64,000 nucleotides of DNA from Ligula intestinalis (GCA_036362985.1 JAYGXS010000007.1:16876849-16940848), one strand, 5' to 3'; shown: positions 29,066 through 40,526, numbered from the stretch's first letter. Program-made: numbers and translations. Notes: a model not told the origin generated them from the sequence alone.

Positions 29066-31160
29066 TCTGTCGAAATCATCTACTGAGACTCTGTCTGCCC
29101 TCATCCATGAAGTGGGCGGAGCAAGGGGGACACACTTTTCATTTAAAGGGACAAAACTGCATCAGCAAGGAAAGTTGACAGGTTGAGGCCTGGCTACTGC
29201 CTCTGAAGATTTTAATGCTGGCTATCAATCAGCATATTTGGAGTCACTGACAGAAACCCTCAAAAACACCGTTGCATGGATACAAGAATGAATAAAACAT
29301 AGTTAAGATGCCAATATGGTTACAGGTCACCTTAGCATGCAAACATGTCTTTAAAAAAAGGATAATGAGCTCGCTTAAGTGTTCAAAGCGTCGAGCAAAT
29401 AAAATATTAGTCCCAGAGAGCGTTTTCCCGCCTTCTAAAAATAATTGAATATGAATGGCTAAAAAGTTGAGGCGTTTGCGCAATAACAGCGTACAACATT
29501 GCATTCGCAGCACGAAATGTTCACTGGCACATGTTTAATGCAAAAAAACGATCTATTGAAATCAAGAGAATTGTATGTTTGTAGTCATATCTGTTATCGG
29601 TTAGATAAGAGATTGAACTTTTAAGTTGATCTTTAAGGGATTTGCTTTTATTTACTGCACAAAGATAGGATATAAAATCAGACCATATCAACTTAGTGAT
29701 TTGAATCCAATCAAGGTGGAAATCTATCCGTGTAAACGGAATTTCGGGGTCACACTTCAATGTCTCTTTTCTGTCTATCAACCGAAAAAAGTCGATTAAT
29801 GTCACTCCAAAATGGGCTTTCATTTGTTTTTTTTAGACTAGGCAAACATCTGCATTCCTTCACGGGGCAGAGGTCGCTTCCGAACGTCTCTCTTTGAAAT
29901 GGACAAATTGGGCATCTGGGTTTATCCCTAAAATGACGGGCCTATATGGATGCAAAATGCAAGTAAACCATGGGCCTCCGTTTGTGTAACTAACCAACTA
30001 ACTCGTCTTGTATGTTTCCAAGAAGATTGTACAAAACCATCAAGAACACCCTATTTTACTATTACCACCAGCAACATTGTCCTCTGTGATGTGAGCAGTG
30101 AACTCATCTTGAGATTAAACTTCTGCTGGATGTTTTCAAGGGGAGATTTTTTATCCTCGGATCGAGGGAAGTGATCGACTGTCAGCCTCTACGTTACGCA
30201 TCTTACTTGAGAAGGCCGGTCGGTGGCTAAAACGGTTCATCCATTACTGTTACGGGCAGTTCGGTGATAAAAGTCAGACAAGCGCTATCTAATGGATGAC
30301 CTTTTTCCGGCCCTACGAATCTTGCTGGCCACGCTTTCATCCCCTGGAGTCAGTGGTCCGCAAAGTATGCAGTTGCAAATCTACCTTTTCTGAGGACGAA
30401 CCTTTGTAAACGATCCATAATTTCTCCAAATATGATCACATTTTTTATTTTAACGCAGCAGCCAATTATTTGGTCACCTAAATCTGAAGTTTCTTTTGCA
30501 ACCTCCGCACTTTTGAAGTACTATTTCCTGAGTTACTTGCTGAGTCAAGAAGTACTTAAGTTCGTACAGGATGCTTGTGCAAGTCAGTGTAGCTTGGGTA
30601 GGTTTATATCAGAAATAATCATTAGTTCAAAATAAAAACAGACTGCTCTCTCTCTCTATAGTATCCGGTTGCGATTCGCCTACACTAAGCAGGGTAACCA
30701 ACCAATCAAAATATGCCGAGTTGGCACTCGAGTTGTAATGAACCACAATTGCACAGAGTTGTTTGAACTTGTCGAGGTTTTTTTTCGTGCAGATATCGGA
30801 TGCGGATGGTGTGATTTTTTTTCGGAAGAGATGACTTATATTCCTTTCCTCGCTACTGCTGACCACTTTCCCTCGCTATCGTTACCGGCCCGTCTCGTAT
30901 ATCCCTTATCGCCAGTATATCCACGGCTCTCACCCGCAGTTGACGACAGCACTGCGATCTCCACCGGTATCTAATTGATATTTTAATGACTACTTCTCAC
31001 TCTGAACCGATCATCTGTACAAAACCTTGCTAATCCCTCTTATCGTTATATTTCCCTTTTTGCTATTCATCTTTTATTTGCTATAACAGATTCCATACGT
31101 TTTCTTTCCATGTTCCTATATGTTAGTTTGTTGTGGTATTAAATGATTCTGTCCGATGTA
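29066..31160. other. Gene-poor stretch with one unexplained minus-strand frame
   Basis: A 100-codon minus frame at 29,521-29,823 reads MKAHFGVTLIDFFRLIDRKE and later TRIDFHLDWIQITKLIWSDF. It is protein-like in composition, but no family or splice sites are recognised. A plus frame at 30,669-30,974 follows a short (CT)n run and is not supported. Otherwise nothing is seen. Confidence 0.25.
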
Positions 31161-31164
31161 ACAT

Positions 31165-31735
31165 AAATAAAGAGCAATCGTGTGTGTTGCACCTGTTGCT
31201 GGCGGTAGTGCGAGAGTGATGTTGACCATCGGCGCGCTTCTTTCCTCACTATGTATAATGAATCCGATATGCTTGAATCTTTCACGGTGCGCTAAAAGCC
31301 GTGGCTGGAGTGTTGCCAGCTGGTGGTTCAACTCAGACACTGCAGTCGGTCTAGTGTGTCTTTTTGTGTGGTGTGGCTGTCTGCGGGCTGAGAGTCAGAT
31401 TCAATGGCTCTTTCTTAATGTGGACTTTATGGTACTTCCTGTCATGAGCATACTTAGCGAGACGTGTCGTTGGTACTCGTGTTGTTCAGTAATGGTCGCG
31501 CCAGCCGTCTGCGCACTTCCGCCTTTCCGGCCTTTTTGACTCTGTCTTAAAAACCGGTTCCCGGTGCGGGATATTTTAGAGAGTGGGGTGGATCCATTGA
31601 GTTTGCTTTCACTATAATCGAGCTACAGTCACCGCGTTTGCCTTCAGCTTGCTGAAGTTCGTAGTGGATATCGTCGAAATCGACGGTCAAAATGTTGTGC
31701 CTCTGTGTGTGGACGGAGGACGAGGTGTTCAGTTA
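31165..31735 (-). repeat. Interspersed repeat R3, copy 1, with coding relic
   Basis: Collinear with 39,020-39,600. On the minus strand both copies keep a short protein reading: here NILTVDFDDIHYELQQAE, there STIDFDDIYFELQRVEA. Conservation of the peptide with third-position changes suggests a once-coding segment. Element class unknown. Confidence 0.6.
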
Positions 31736-33125
31736 GAGGTCTAACGTGAAGATCGTGGCAGGTCGCACCATCTTCCTCGTGCGGGTGGTGGCTACGTCTA
31801 GCTTCCTTAGCAAGCACCAAGCCCTCACTTTTGTCGCCCCAGAGTTAGGCTCTGCCTAGTGACCACCCCCCAGCAACCACCGCGATCAGCAGGTGAAACC
31901 AATTTAAGGTCTCCAGTGTGTGTTCTCCCCCACACCCGGTATGCCCTCGGGTAACAGTAGTACGTATCATAGTAGACGTGGTCGAAGGCAGGTACGTAGC
32001 TAGTAACTGTATTCCTTAGACATCATGGCACACTAGAAACAGCTTTCATATTCCCGTATCATTAATACTCCTATTTTTACTATTACTATCTGTGACATTC
32101 ACCACGTCAATGTCATCGTCGGATTTAATTTGCTCTGAACTGCGTGCCCGAGTCCTTTCCTCCAATAACTGAAGTACATGCCCAAGTACCCTATCCTCCA
32201 AGAATTATGTTACTGCTGACCATTTTGTTCCAGTCGACTGCACACTGGTGTTCAAACTAGTCCCCCGGGCCAAACACCACTTAAGGGCTTGTTTGAATAC
32301 TGTCCCCAATCCCGTTCAGCTCTCTCGGTCTTCTATAGGAAAGTGGAAAAGGCACAACAGGCTATTCTGAACACACTTGACCTAGTTGTCTCTTCGCGTG
32401 TTGATATAGAAGCGACAGTGGTGAGGAGCACTTGAAGAATCCCTTTGCCCGACCGACGCATTCTGACGGCCATTTGCATACCCCCGGCTGCTGAAACTCC
32501 ATATTTCCGCCTGTTCCCTTTATGGCTCGTTTACAGCTGTCACCACCTCTGACCTCAAAGGCTTGCAATTCACTCCCCCTTTCTGGCACATAATGCCTGT
32601 TTTCACGTCCGCCCACGGTCTCTGTTCCCCGAATCGTGTCCTGATTCGCCCCTTGGTTCTTAAACTCCTGCCCCTTATAAACGGGTAGCAATGCGTCTGC
32701 GTCATTCAAAAGACTGCTGATTAAGCATCTCGAATGTACGTCCACCCTCGGTTTGTTTTCTAATTCGCATTTTTCTACCTATCGAGCACTGTTAATCTTA
32801 CTGTTTATTTCTGTAGAGCCACATCGAGTTATCTTGACTGCCTCTTGACATATCAAGAATATCCAAACGTCCTGACTGTCTTTTAACATAGCTACAGCCC
32901 TGGGGCGCATCTTTTCAGGTGACAAAAGACAGTGTAGAATTAACAAATATTGCATTATTAAAAATTATTCGAGCTGCAAATCGAAAAAACCAAGATTATC
33001 TACAGGTACAAGAGAACTCGTCAGCCAGTTCTTACAGTTCTTCGAGCTGCAGAATGAATAGACCAACAGTTCTAACACTATAATTATTTTTGTATAAAAA
33101 AGGAGACGAGTCGAGCACTGGATCA
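31736..33125. other. Gene-free stretch
   Basis: A minus frame at 32,362-32,745 (127 codons) is present, but neither strand shows a domain. GC-richer repeats may be involved; none could be paired with another copy in this window. Confidence 0.35.
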
Positions 33126-33134
33126 ATTAATTCA

Positions 33135-33185
33135 CCGTCGTGAGCTTTCGGCTCCACACGAGAAGCCATCGTCAGAGAAAAAAAA
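33135..33185 (-). ncRNA. Solo hammerhead-like ribozyme, PLE family II
   Basis: Minus strand: CTGACGA, T, GGCTTC, loop TCGTGT, GGAGCC, GAAAGCTC. Compared with 21,701-21,746 the 3' strand of stem II is GGAGCC instead of GGAGTC, converting a G-U pair to G-C with the fold kept. No PLE protein is attached, so this is a solo terminus. Confidence 0.6.
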
Positions 33186-33189
33186 CTTT

Positions 33190-33760
33190 TCTTGCTACTG
33201 AAGCCTAATATCACTAGTAATGCCACCACTACTAGCAGTGCATTACTCATTGTATAATGCATAAATATCACTTGTATCACTAATATCACCAGTAATGCTA
33301 AAATATACTCAGTACGTGCAGCACTGCTATTATCCTAAATGCAACTCACAATGGTACTACTTATCTTTCGTACTGAACTTCTCATGCGTGGTCTTAGTAC
33401 TGACACCATCACTAGTATTCAACTACCCATGAAACATTGTATTAATTTTTTTGTCGCTCTACTGTGTTTGTCTGATATTTTGTCATTTGTTATCCACTAT
33501 TTTTTTTTGAAATTTCCTTTGTCGTTTTACGGCCACTTATTCTATCTGTATTATTTTATATACATAACTGTTATTATCATTCCTATCTTACCGTTACTTC
33601 CATTACCGATATAAATAACAAAAATACTGAAGCACTTCTGCTACCAGCTTTCTAGACTCCATAATATTAGTAATGCTACTGACATTACAATTCATAGCAG
33701 TAGTACTACCAGTAATTATGTGCTCTAGCACTAGAATTGATATCAGTTATATTGGAAATA
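33190..33760. repeat. Degenerate ACT/AGT trinucleotide-rich region
   Basis: Many scattered 'actagtaatgc', 'actact' and 'agtact' units suggest an old trinucleotide-type repeat. Open frames here (33,339-33,614; 33,673-33,933) follow the composition bias and are not considered genes. Confidence 0.4.
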
Positions 33761-33923
33761 CTACCCTTCCGCCACTACAGCTGCTCCTACACCCACTCCC
33801 CAAATATTTTTCCCTGATAGATACCCTTGTTTTAAGTGTTGAAGTTACAGAAGGCGTACTTTCTTATCAAAAAAGTACAAAAAATATTTTTTTCGTCTAT
33901 ATTTTCCGTAAAAAATATCTGAA

Positions 33924-34397
33924 TTTTTTATAGAAGTAGTCCGGCAGACACTGGCAACCATGATATAGCTATTTTGGGCTATTAGCGTTCATCAGCCACG
34001 GGCAGCCAACTCTGGTGTAGCAGCTGAAATTGCCGCCGCACCCGACTTTCGAACTCGCGCCTCGCCAGTCAGGGGCAGACGTCCTAACCATTGAGCCATC
34101 GAGATCGGTGTCTAGCCGGTTGTAGATCGGGGGTATATATTATTCGCTTGTGCACCGATCTGTTCCTCAGAATGTGCCCATCCTGGGATAATGCTTATGC
34201 GGCTAGACACCAAACTCGATGGCTCAATGGTTAGGACGTCTGCCCCTGACCGGCGGGGCGCGAGTTCGAAACTCGGGTTCGGTGATTATTTCAGCTGCCA
34301 CACCAGAGTTGGCTGCCCGTGGCTGATTAGGGCTAATAGCCCGAAATAGCTATATCACGGTTGCCAGTGTGTGCCAGACCACTCCTATAAAAAAAGT
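33924..34397. repeat. tRNA-like inverted repeat, family A, locus 1
   Basis: Left arm 33,924-34,118 and right arm 34,200-34,397 are near-perfect reverse complements of about 195 nt with an 81-nt spacer. Each arm contains a tRNA-like core in opposite orientation (sense on the right arm: TGGCTCAATGGTTAGGACG as A box, CGAGTTCGAAACTCG as T arm, and a GCCCC/GGGGC anticodon-like stem). The 5' ends face the centre and the tails point outward (outer end 'ttttttatag.agt.gtc.ggca'). Confidence 0.85.
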
Positions 34398-34540
34398 AGT
34401 GTTACTAACAGTTGGCTAGTAACATATCAATTATCAGTAGCTTTGCGTAACACAATCGGCTGATCTGACTTGCAAAAGCATTATCCCAGGATGCGCACAT
34501 CCTGAGGAACAGATTGGCGCACAAGCAAATAATATCTGAA
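34135..34540. repeat. Inverted copies of the family A linker
   Basis: The spacer block at 34,145-34,200 (ttgtgc.ccgatctgttcctca, then cctgggataatgc) recurs inverted at 34,475-34,535. So the linker is an independently duplicated module next to the palindrome. Confidence 0.6.
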
Positions 34541-34765
34541 TTTATAAAGGCAGTGAAAATCAATGATAAAATGCATAGTGCTTAAGTAGCGGTCAGAACG
34601 AAGCTTGTTATAAAGCTGGCACCCTATTGTGACTGAAATGACTTCAGAATCGACTACAAGATAATCAGTAGTTCAACATTAGTCTATGCCGATTAGCGAG
34701 AGATTATGCATATTTCGCATATGTCTGCATGTTTCATGAATTTTAGGCTGTACTGTACGTTGACC
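34530..34765 (+). repeat. Dispersed repeat R1, copy 2
   Basis: Matches 180-390 in order ('gaatttataaaggcag', 'gcatag', 'cgaagctt', 'ttcgcatatgtc', 'gtactgtacgttg'). It ends immediately before the first recognisable LINE sequence. Confidence 0.6.
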
Positions 34766-34789
34766 GCCCTACCGACGTCACGAAAGCAG

Positions 34790-36005
34790 CTTTCTACCAA
34801 AGTCTCCATTTTGTGCAACAGCGGTTGGGGGAAATATAGGATAATTGGATGGCTCGCAAGGGCGAGGAAATCCAGGGTTGCGCAGACCACAATGAATGGA
34901 AGAACTTCTTCGCTGCAATCAAAGCTTTTTACGGTCCCATCGTCAAAGACCGAGCTCCTCTGCTCAGCGCTGATGGACTCAACCCTACTGTCTGAGCAGG
35001 CACTGATTCTGAAAAGATGAACTGAGCACATCCAAAACATACTCAACCGTCTTTCCATCATCTCTGAAGCCGCCATCGACCGTCTGCCTCAGGTGGAACC
35101 CAACGCAGATCTTGACTTCCCACCTACCCTTTAGGAAACTATCAAGGCTGTGCAGCAACCTTCCAGTGGGAAAGCATCCAATTCCGATGCGAGCAATGCA
35201 GAAGTTTACAAATATGTCGGCCACCAACTCATAATCCGCCTATCTACGCTCTTTGAGGAGATGTGGCGACAAGGCCAAGTCCCTCAGGATTTCAGGGATG
35301 CCACTATTGTTCATATCTACAAGCATAATGGGAACAGTCAACGTTGCGATAATCATCTCGGAATCTTGCTGTTCAATATCGCCGGCAAAATCTTTGCTCG
35401 TGTTCCCAATCATCTCAACAACCTGGAGCAAGGACTCCTACCAGAAAGCCAGTGTAGTTTTAGTCGTAATAGCTGCACAATTGACATGATATTCGCTGTT
35501 CAACAGCTGCAGGAGAAGCGCCAGGACATGCAAACCCACTTCTACACTACTGTCGTGCATCTAAAGAAAGCGTTTGACACGGTGCACTGCGCTGGAATTT
35601 GGAAAGTCGTGCAAATGTTCGGCTGTCATAAGTACTTCACTGACATGATACGCCAGCTGCACGACGGGCTGATGGCGCATGTCACGGACGACGGAATGGT
35701 TTCCCAAGCCTTTGCATTGACCAATGAAGTGAAGCAGGGCTGTGACCTTGTGCCTACGCTCTGCAGTTTCATGTTCTCTTCCATTCTGATTGAGGCTTTC
35801 TGTGAGGAGCGTCCGGGGATCCGCATTAACTGCAGAACAAAAGGGCACATTCCGAACGTCCGGCGTATGCAGGCTCCCACGCGCATCCCCACGACCACGT
35901 TTCATGACCTGCTTTTCGCGGACGACCGCACTCTCAACACCACAAGATGCAAAGGAGCATTGAGCTCTTCGCCACAGGTTGCGCAAACTTCGGCTTCACC
36001 ATAAA
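34790..36005 (+). pseudogene. LINE reverse transcriptase (main part)
   Basis: The pre-RT region is out of frame up to 35,149. A 284-codon frame from 35,150 holds SSGKASNSDASNAEVYKYVG (RT motif 0-1), FRDATIVHIYKHNGNSQRCD, and ILLFNIAGKIFARVPNHLNN. It continues with SFSRNSCTIDMIFAVQQLQE, VVHLKKAFDTVH (palm A with the catalytic Asp replaced by His), 'VKQGCDLVPTLCSFMFS' (motif B) and LLFADDRTLNT (catalytic FADD). It makes cDNA in target-primed retrotransposition. The palm A change and a frameshift near 35,940 indicate a dead copy. Exact clade not assigned. Confidence 0.85.
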
Positions 36006-36560
36006 CACGGATAAAACGTTGGTCATGCATCCACCGCCGCCGGGTACTAACTACCATGCTGCACGTAGCAACGTCGACGGCGCTGAGCTCAAAAAACGTG
36101 GACAACTTTGCCTATCTCGATAGCATGCTATCCTGCAACACCAGAATCGATGACGAGGTTGCTCGAAGGATCTTCAATGCCAGCCAAGCCTTCGACAAAA
36201 TTCAAGCCTCTGTGTGGAATTGTCACGGTCTCCACCTGTCTACGAAATTGAAGATGTACAAGGCTGTCTTGCTCACGTCACTCCTGTACGGATCGAAGAC
36301 TTGGACCGTTTATGCCAACCAAGCTCGGAACCTAAACGACTTCCATCTCCGCTGCCTCCACTTGATAATATAGTTAAGATGGCGTGATAGAATCCAAGAA
36401 ACGGAAGTCCTGAAGAGAACGGGATTTTTCAGCATCCAGGCCATGTCCAGGCAGAAACAACTGCGCTGGAGCGCTCACTAGGTATGAATGGACGACCAAT
36501 GACTACCCAAGTGACTTTTTTACGGCGATGTCGCCGTAGGTGCTCACTGCAAAGAAGGAC
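36000..36560 (+). pseudogene. LINE RT thumb and post-RT region
   Basis: It continues in other frames: NVDNFAYLDSMLSCNTRIDD, then ASVWNCHGLHLSTKLKMYKA, LLYGSKTWTVYANQARNLND, and after a stop near 36,372 a region with ETEVLKRTGFFSIQAMSRQK. The last part is matched by the fragment at 63,190-63,560 (TEVRKRTEILSINVMLRF), proving at least two copies of this LINE family in the window. Confidence 0.8.
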
Positions 36561-37430
36561 AAAGCAGGCGCAACAATGACACCCCAAGAATTCTCTGAAT
36601 CGTCTTTAAATCAACAAAACAACTTGGGAGAAACTCGCACAGGAGCAAGCTGCTTGGCGAAGAACGGTAAAAACTGGCCCAAAATCTATGAAGCTGGTCG
36701 GATTGCCGCCGCCAAGGCAAAAAGGGCGTCTCGCAAGTTTCAAACTTAACGGACGCACGCCGTCACTGTTCAAGCCGTTCCAACCTGCCCGCGCTGTCAA
36801 CGCACCTTTCTTACACGCATCGGCTTGATCGGCCACCTCCGGACGCAGTGCGCCATCCCTCCGACGGCGTCCACTTTTACGCCGTCAAACACTTAACAGA
36901 AACTTCTGTGCCCCGCACTTCGACGGCAACCACCCTAACCACAGATGTTCCGCTACATCATCCATCGATATCATCTCACCCAAAACTCTCTCCATCCCCT
37001 CCGCCGCATCATCGCCTCCACCACCCTTACTACCACAACTGCATCATCTACCAGCACTATGGGGTCGAGCGAAATCGGCCCTGACTGCAATCGCACATTC
37101 ACCTCACGTATCGATGTGATCGGTAACTTGCGCATCCGTCACACAGAGACTTATGAAATAGTGCCCGGAGCATCGACACATAGAAGAGACCGCTGGCTCT
37201 ACTGCCCACACTGCCCTCTGGCTGTCGTACATCACACGGGCCTACTAGGTCACAGGCGCATTCACGACAGCGGCATTGAACGCGAAGTTGACGCACCTAC
37301 CAGCAGCTCAAGCCCCACCCACTCATCGCTGAGTCATCTCAACGACGAGGATGCGCCTTCGAGAACGCCGGGAACATCCGGGAAAGTACCCCCAGGTAAG
37401 TTGGATGCTGTTATTGCTGAACTTGCCTGC
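36560..37430 (+). pseudogene. LINE C-terminal tail with C2H2 zinc finger
   Basis: YEAGRIAAAKAKRASRKFQT (36,688-36,748) is the basic tail after the RT. Further on, 36,945-37,499 carries a degenerate first finger (IGPDCNRTFTSRIDVIGNLR, one Cys lost) and an intact one, CPHCPLAVVHHTGLLGHRRI then H: Cys-x2-Cys-x12-His-x3-His. Zinc fingers after the RT probably help bind nucleic acid. The Ser/Pro/His-rich stretch at 36,850-37,080 is a spacer. Confidence 0.7.
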
Positions 37431-37684
37431 CAATCACTTGCATTATTGCATTTAATCATAATATACTCTGTAAAAGTATTACTAAGCACGGTATTTTAGC
37501 ACTAACATCAATAGTATCAGAATATAATTGCTCACCTAGCACGTCACATTTCTACAAGAATTCATGAGGGCCACCGGATGCTCACCTGAAAATAGATAGT
37601 GTGTGAAACGCTTACCCCCACTAGGCCAGAGTGAGCATTTCGATCTCATGAGGGAATACACTTTAATTTGTTATGTATTATCAA

Positions 37685-38155
37685 AAAGACATAGGACCCA
37701 TTTCTGGCTCATTTACCGTCGTCATCAAAGGATATCAAACTCCAGTATTGCAGCTGAAATTGCTGCCAGACTCGACTTTTGAACCCGCGTCTCTCCAGCC
37801 AGAGGCAAACGCTCTAACCATTGAGTCATGAGTCCGCTGTCTTGTCGGTTTTAGATCGTGATTATGTAGTAGTTACTTGTACACCGATCTTTTTTCGAGG
37901 ATGTACCTATCCTGGTTGATGCCTCTCGGGCTCGGACCAATTAGTAGTAGGAGCCTTGCGAAACACACTCGGTTGGTTCGAGCTTGTGACAGCAGACTTG
38001 TGGCTCAATGATTAGAGCGTTTATCTCTAACCAGGGAGACGCGGGTTCGAAACTCGAGTGTGGCAACAATTACAGCTGCAACACTGGAGTTTGGTATCCT
38101 TAGATGACGACGGTAAATGAGCCAGAAATGGCCATTGTAGGGTCCTATGCTTTGT
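37685..38155. repeat. tRNA-like inverted repeat, family A, locus 2
   Basis: Left arm 37,690-37,850 and right arm 37,990-38,155 are reverse complements ('catttctggctcatttaccg', 'caaactccagt.ttgcagct', 'gaacccgcgtctc', 'aacgctcta..cattgag'). The tRNA-like units are again head to head: sense on the right arm GTGGCTCAATGATTAGAGC (four-pair D-stem GCTC/GAGC) and CGGGTTCGAAACTCG. The 140-nt spacer contains the family linker (acaccgatct... ttgatgcc). Confidence 0.85.
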
Positions 38156-38214
38156 CTTATCTTCCAATTATATAAGGCAGAGCACGCGGAACAAGGATCC
38201 TATCTCCCTACTGC

Positions 38215-38720
38215 GAACTGCCGAAGGTGCAGAAATCTCAGGGGACAAGTATAAGGCTGACCATCTCCCTCAGTTCTCCGTCGAGACGACTGAACCCGTA
38301 TTTTATTCCAGACTTATGAAGATAAATTCGATTCCATATTTTGATACAGTACTCTTAACCGCACACATAATTAGGACTGAGCTTATTAACTTGAAAGAAT
38401 TGACTGGTTCAGGCCCCAATGCAATCCCGGCCAAGCTGTTGAAGGAGCTAGATTCTGAAATCGTTAAGCCGCTAGCCCTAATCTTCCAGGCGTCGCTTAT
38501 TACTGGATGCCTACCCTCTGAGTAGAAGACGGCAACTATCAGTCCGCTTTTCAGGAGAGGAAGCCGAGCATCCGCAAATAACTGCAGGTCGGTGAGTCTT
38601 ACCTCCCTCTGTTGCAAAATCATGGAAAAGATAATTAAGAATGCGTTGGTTTAGTTCCTTAAGTACAATCGCTTCCTTTTCGATGCGGCTTTCGCAGCAG
38701 TAGGTCTGGTGTTACGAATT
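38215..38720 (+). pseudogene. LINE RT N-terminal fragment
   Basis: The frames read ELINLKELTGSGPNAIPAKL, LKELDSEIVKPLALIFQASL and ITGCLPSE, then stop. Out of the ORF, KTATISPLFRRGSRASANNC and SLTSLCCKIMEKIIKNALV follow. This is the classical opening of LINE RTs (S.G.D.I....L..., W..A.I.P..K, N.R..SL.S...K..E..I). It differs from the 35-kb LINE and probably belongs to a CR1/jockey-like family. Confidence 0.75.
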
Positions 38721-39019
38721 TGCCCTTCTTACTTGATTGCTAAACCAAAGCACGTAACGAATGTAAACGACGTATTCGTGTTACGATGCCTGATGCTACT
38801 CGATCAAAAGTCTTTAGCACTCCCTGGAGATCCTCCACTGAAAGGTAAGCTGCGTACTTGTTCTCTTTCTTGGTTTCTCTCTCATTTTTCTATCTTTCTT
38901 CATTCTCTCCCTGTCTCTTTTTCTCTTCTTCATTTCCTCTTCCCTTGCACAACCTGCTCTACAATGCTTATCTTCGACTCGTGTTCTTTTAAGGCACTGC
39001 GCTCATCCCACCTCAGGCG

Positions 39020-39600
39020 ACCGATAAGCTAGGCGGTGGCCTGTTGCTGGCGGTGGGGAAGAGAGTGAGGTCGACCCTCTACGCATTTTTTTCCTCACGA
39101 TAATCAATCTGATGCGCTTGAACCTATCACGGTGGGCTAAAAGCCGCAGCTTGGAGGGTCGCCAACAGACGGGATAAGTTGGACGCCGCAGTGGGGCCCA
39201 GTGTGCATATTGACGTGTGGAGTGGCTTACTGCGGGCTGCGTCAGACTCAATGGCTCCCTTTTAATATGGCCTTTATGGAGCTCCCAGTCGGGAGCCTAC
39301 CAAATGAAGCAAGCTGTAGGTACGCGTGTTGTGTTGGTCGCGCCAGCCGTCTGCGCCCTCTTCCATCTCCGGTCTTGTGTAGGAATGGTGAGAAACTGGG
39401 GTAGATTCTCCGCAAGTCTGCCTCGTTGAATATTTTGTGGAAGTCTCCGCGTGCTTCAACTCGTTGAAGCTCAAAGTAGATATCGTCGAAATCGATGGTT
39501 GAACTGTCGTGTGTGTTTATGTCAAGCTTAATGTTTGCAGCCACTACAGAGTGGCATTTTTCGGGGTTTAAACGTCTCTGCATGTAAATATCGTCTTTGG
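39020..39600 (-). repeat. Interspersed repeat R3, copy 2, with 111-codon minus frame
   Basis: Collinear with 31,165-31,735. Its minus frame (39,248-39,583) reads KCHSVVAANIKLDINTHDSS, TIDFDDIYFELQRVEARGDF and HKIFNEADLRRIYPSFSPFL, then an Arg-rich TGDGRGRRRLARPTQH. No known domain is recognised. The plus strand is also open in places, but only the minus peptide is conserved between copies. Confidence 0.6.
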
Positions 39601-40335
39601 CCTACGTAGGGCGCGTTAAATAAACCGCTCATCGCGTTCAAGAGGTCATATGTAAATCGGTATTTAGCTTATAGGTGATGGCACGAGTAAGAAGAACTAC
39701 AAGCTGCTTAAACTTGAATTAATTTTTACCTTGAACGTTCTCGTGTTGTAACTGCTCATGCAGTTCTGTTTCAAATAGGTGAGGCGCGAGCAGAAGTTCT
39801 TTGTCAGTATCTTCGGCGTGAGAGGGAGATATCTCGTCTGCAAAGCCTGAATATACGAAATAAGAATAAGACAAGCTGGACAGATTATATTTCTTCTTTC
39901 GTCTGAATTATAGCTTTATTCGTGAGTTTTTCAACGTAAGAGGTAAAAGCAGCAACGAAAAACAAGCAACAGTTTAAGGGTGTATGGGCCAATCAAACAC
40001 CAGTGACGCCAGTCCGGGTTTGACTTGACGGGTCTCTGTATGTCGGTGCCAGATCTATAAATCGATTGCCTCAGTTCGCATCGAAGGCCCAGGTCCTAAT
40101 CGATTCCCGGCTTGTCTTGCCTATGGCGTAGGCAATTATCTTCCTGGCTGCGAAATTAAACTCGTGACCCATTTCATAAATGGAGGTAACCACATGTAAT
40201 GATTCGTCATTTCGCCATCATCTTTTCCGCTGCGTTCTTGAGAATGAGTAAGTAATTAACTGCAATATCCTTAAAATAAATACTTTTTGCTAAGTCTTTT
40301 TTCAGACCTGTAAATTTATGTCGTGAATAAATGAA
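39601..40335. other. Gene-free stretch
   Basis: No feature supported. Confidence 0.4.
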
Positions 40336-40339
40336 AAAA

Positions 40340-40522
40340 ATTTCAGTCGCGCGAGCCAGTGTTTGTCGAAAAAAGTACGAAAATATCTTCCAGCAAGATT
40401 AGGGAAGGGTCAAATAAAGAGCATTAACAGTTCCATTCTAGTGCACAAGGTAAACTCATATCCTCGCGTGGATACTAGAGAAGCTTTTCGAGTTATCTGC
40501 AAGGTACCCTCAAGCTATCCAA
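40340..40522 (+). pseudogene. PLE GIY-YIG C-terminal fragment
   Basis: The frame reads KKVRKYLPARLGKGQIKSIN, SSILVHKVNSYPRVDTREAF and RVICKVPSSYPKF. This matches 49,040-49,330 (minus) residue by residue in pattern (R.R...PA.LGKGQ.K..NSSIL.H, FRVI..VPS.Y.KF). Both come from the PLE family distinct from copies A to D. It abuts the left arm of the tRNA-like inverted repeat at 40,527. Confidence 0.7.
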
Positions 40523-40526
40523 AATT

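Noticed and set aside
33339..33933. Hydrophobic plus-strand frames as membrane proteins
   Set aside because: They follow an AT-rich trinucleotide bias with no conserved motif.
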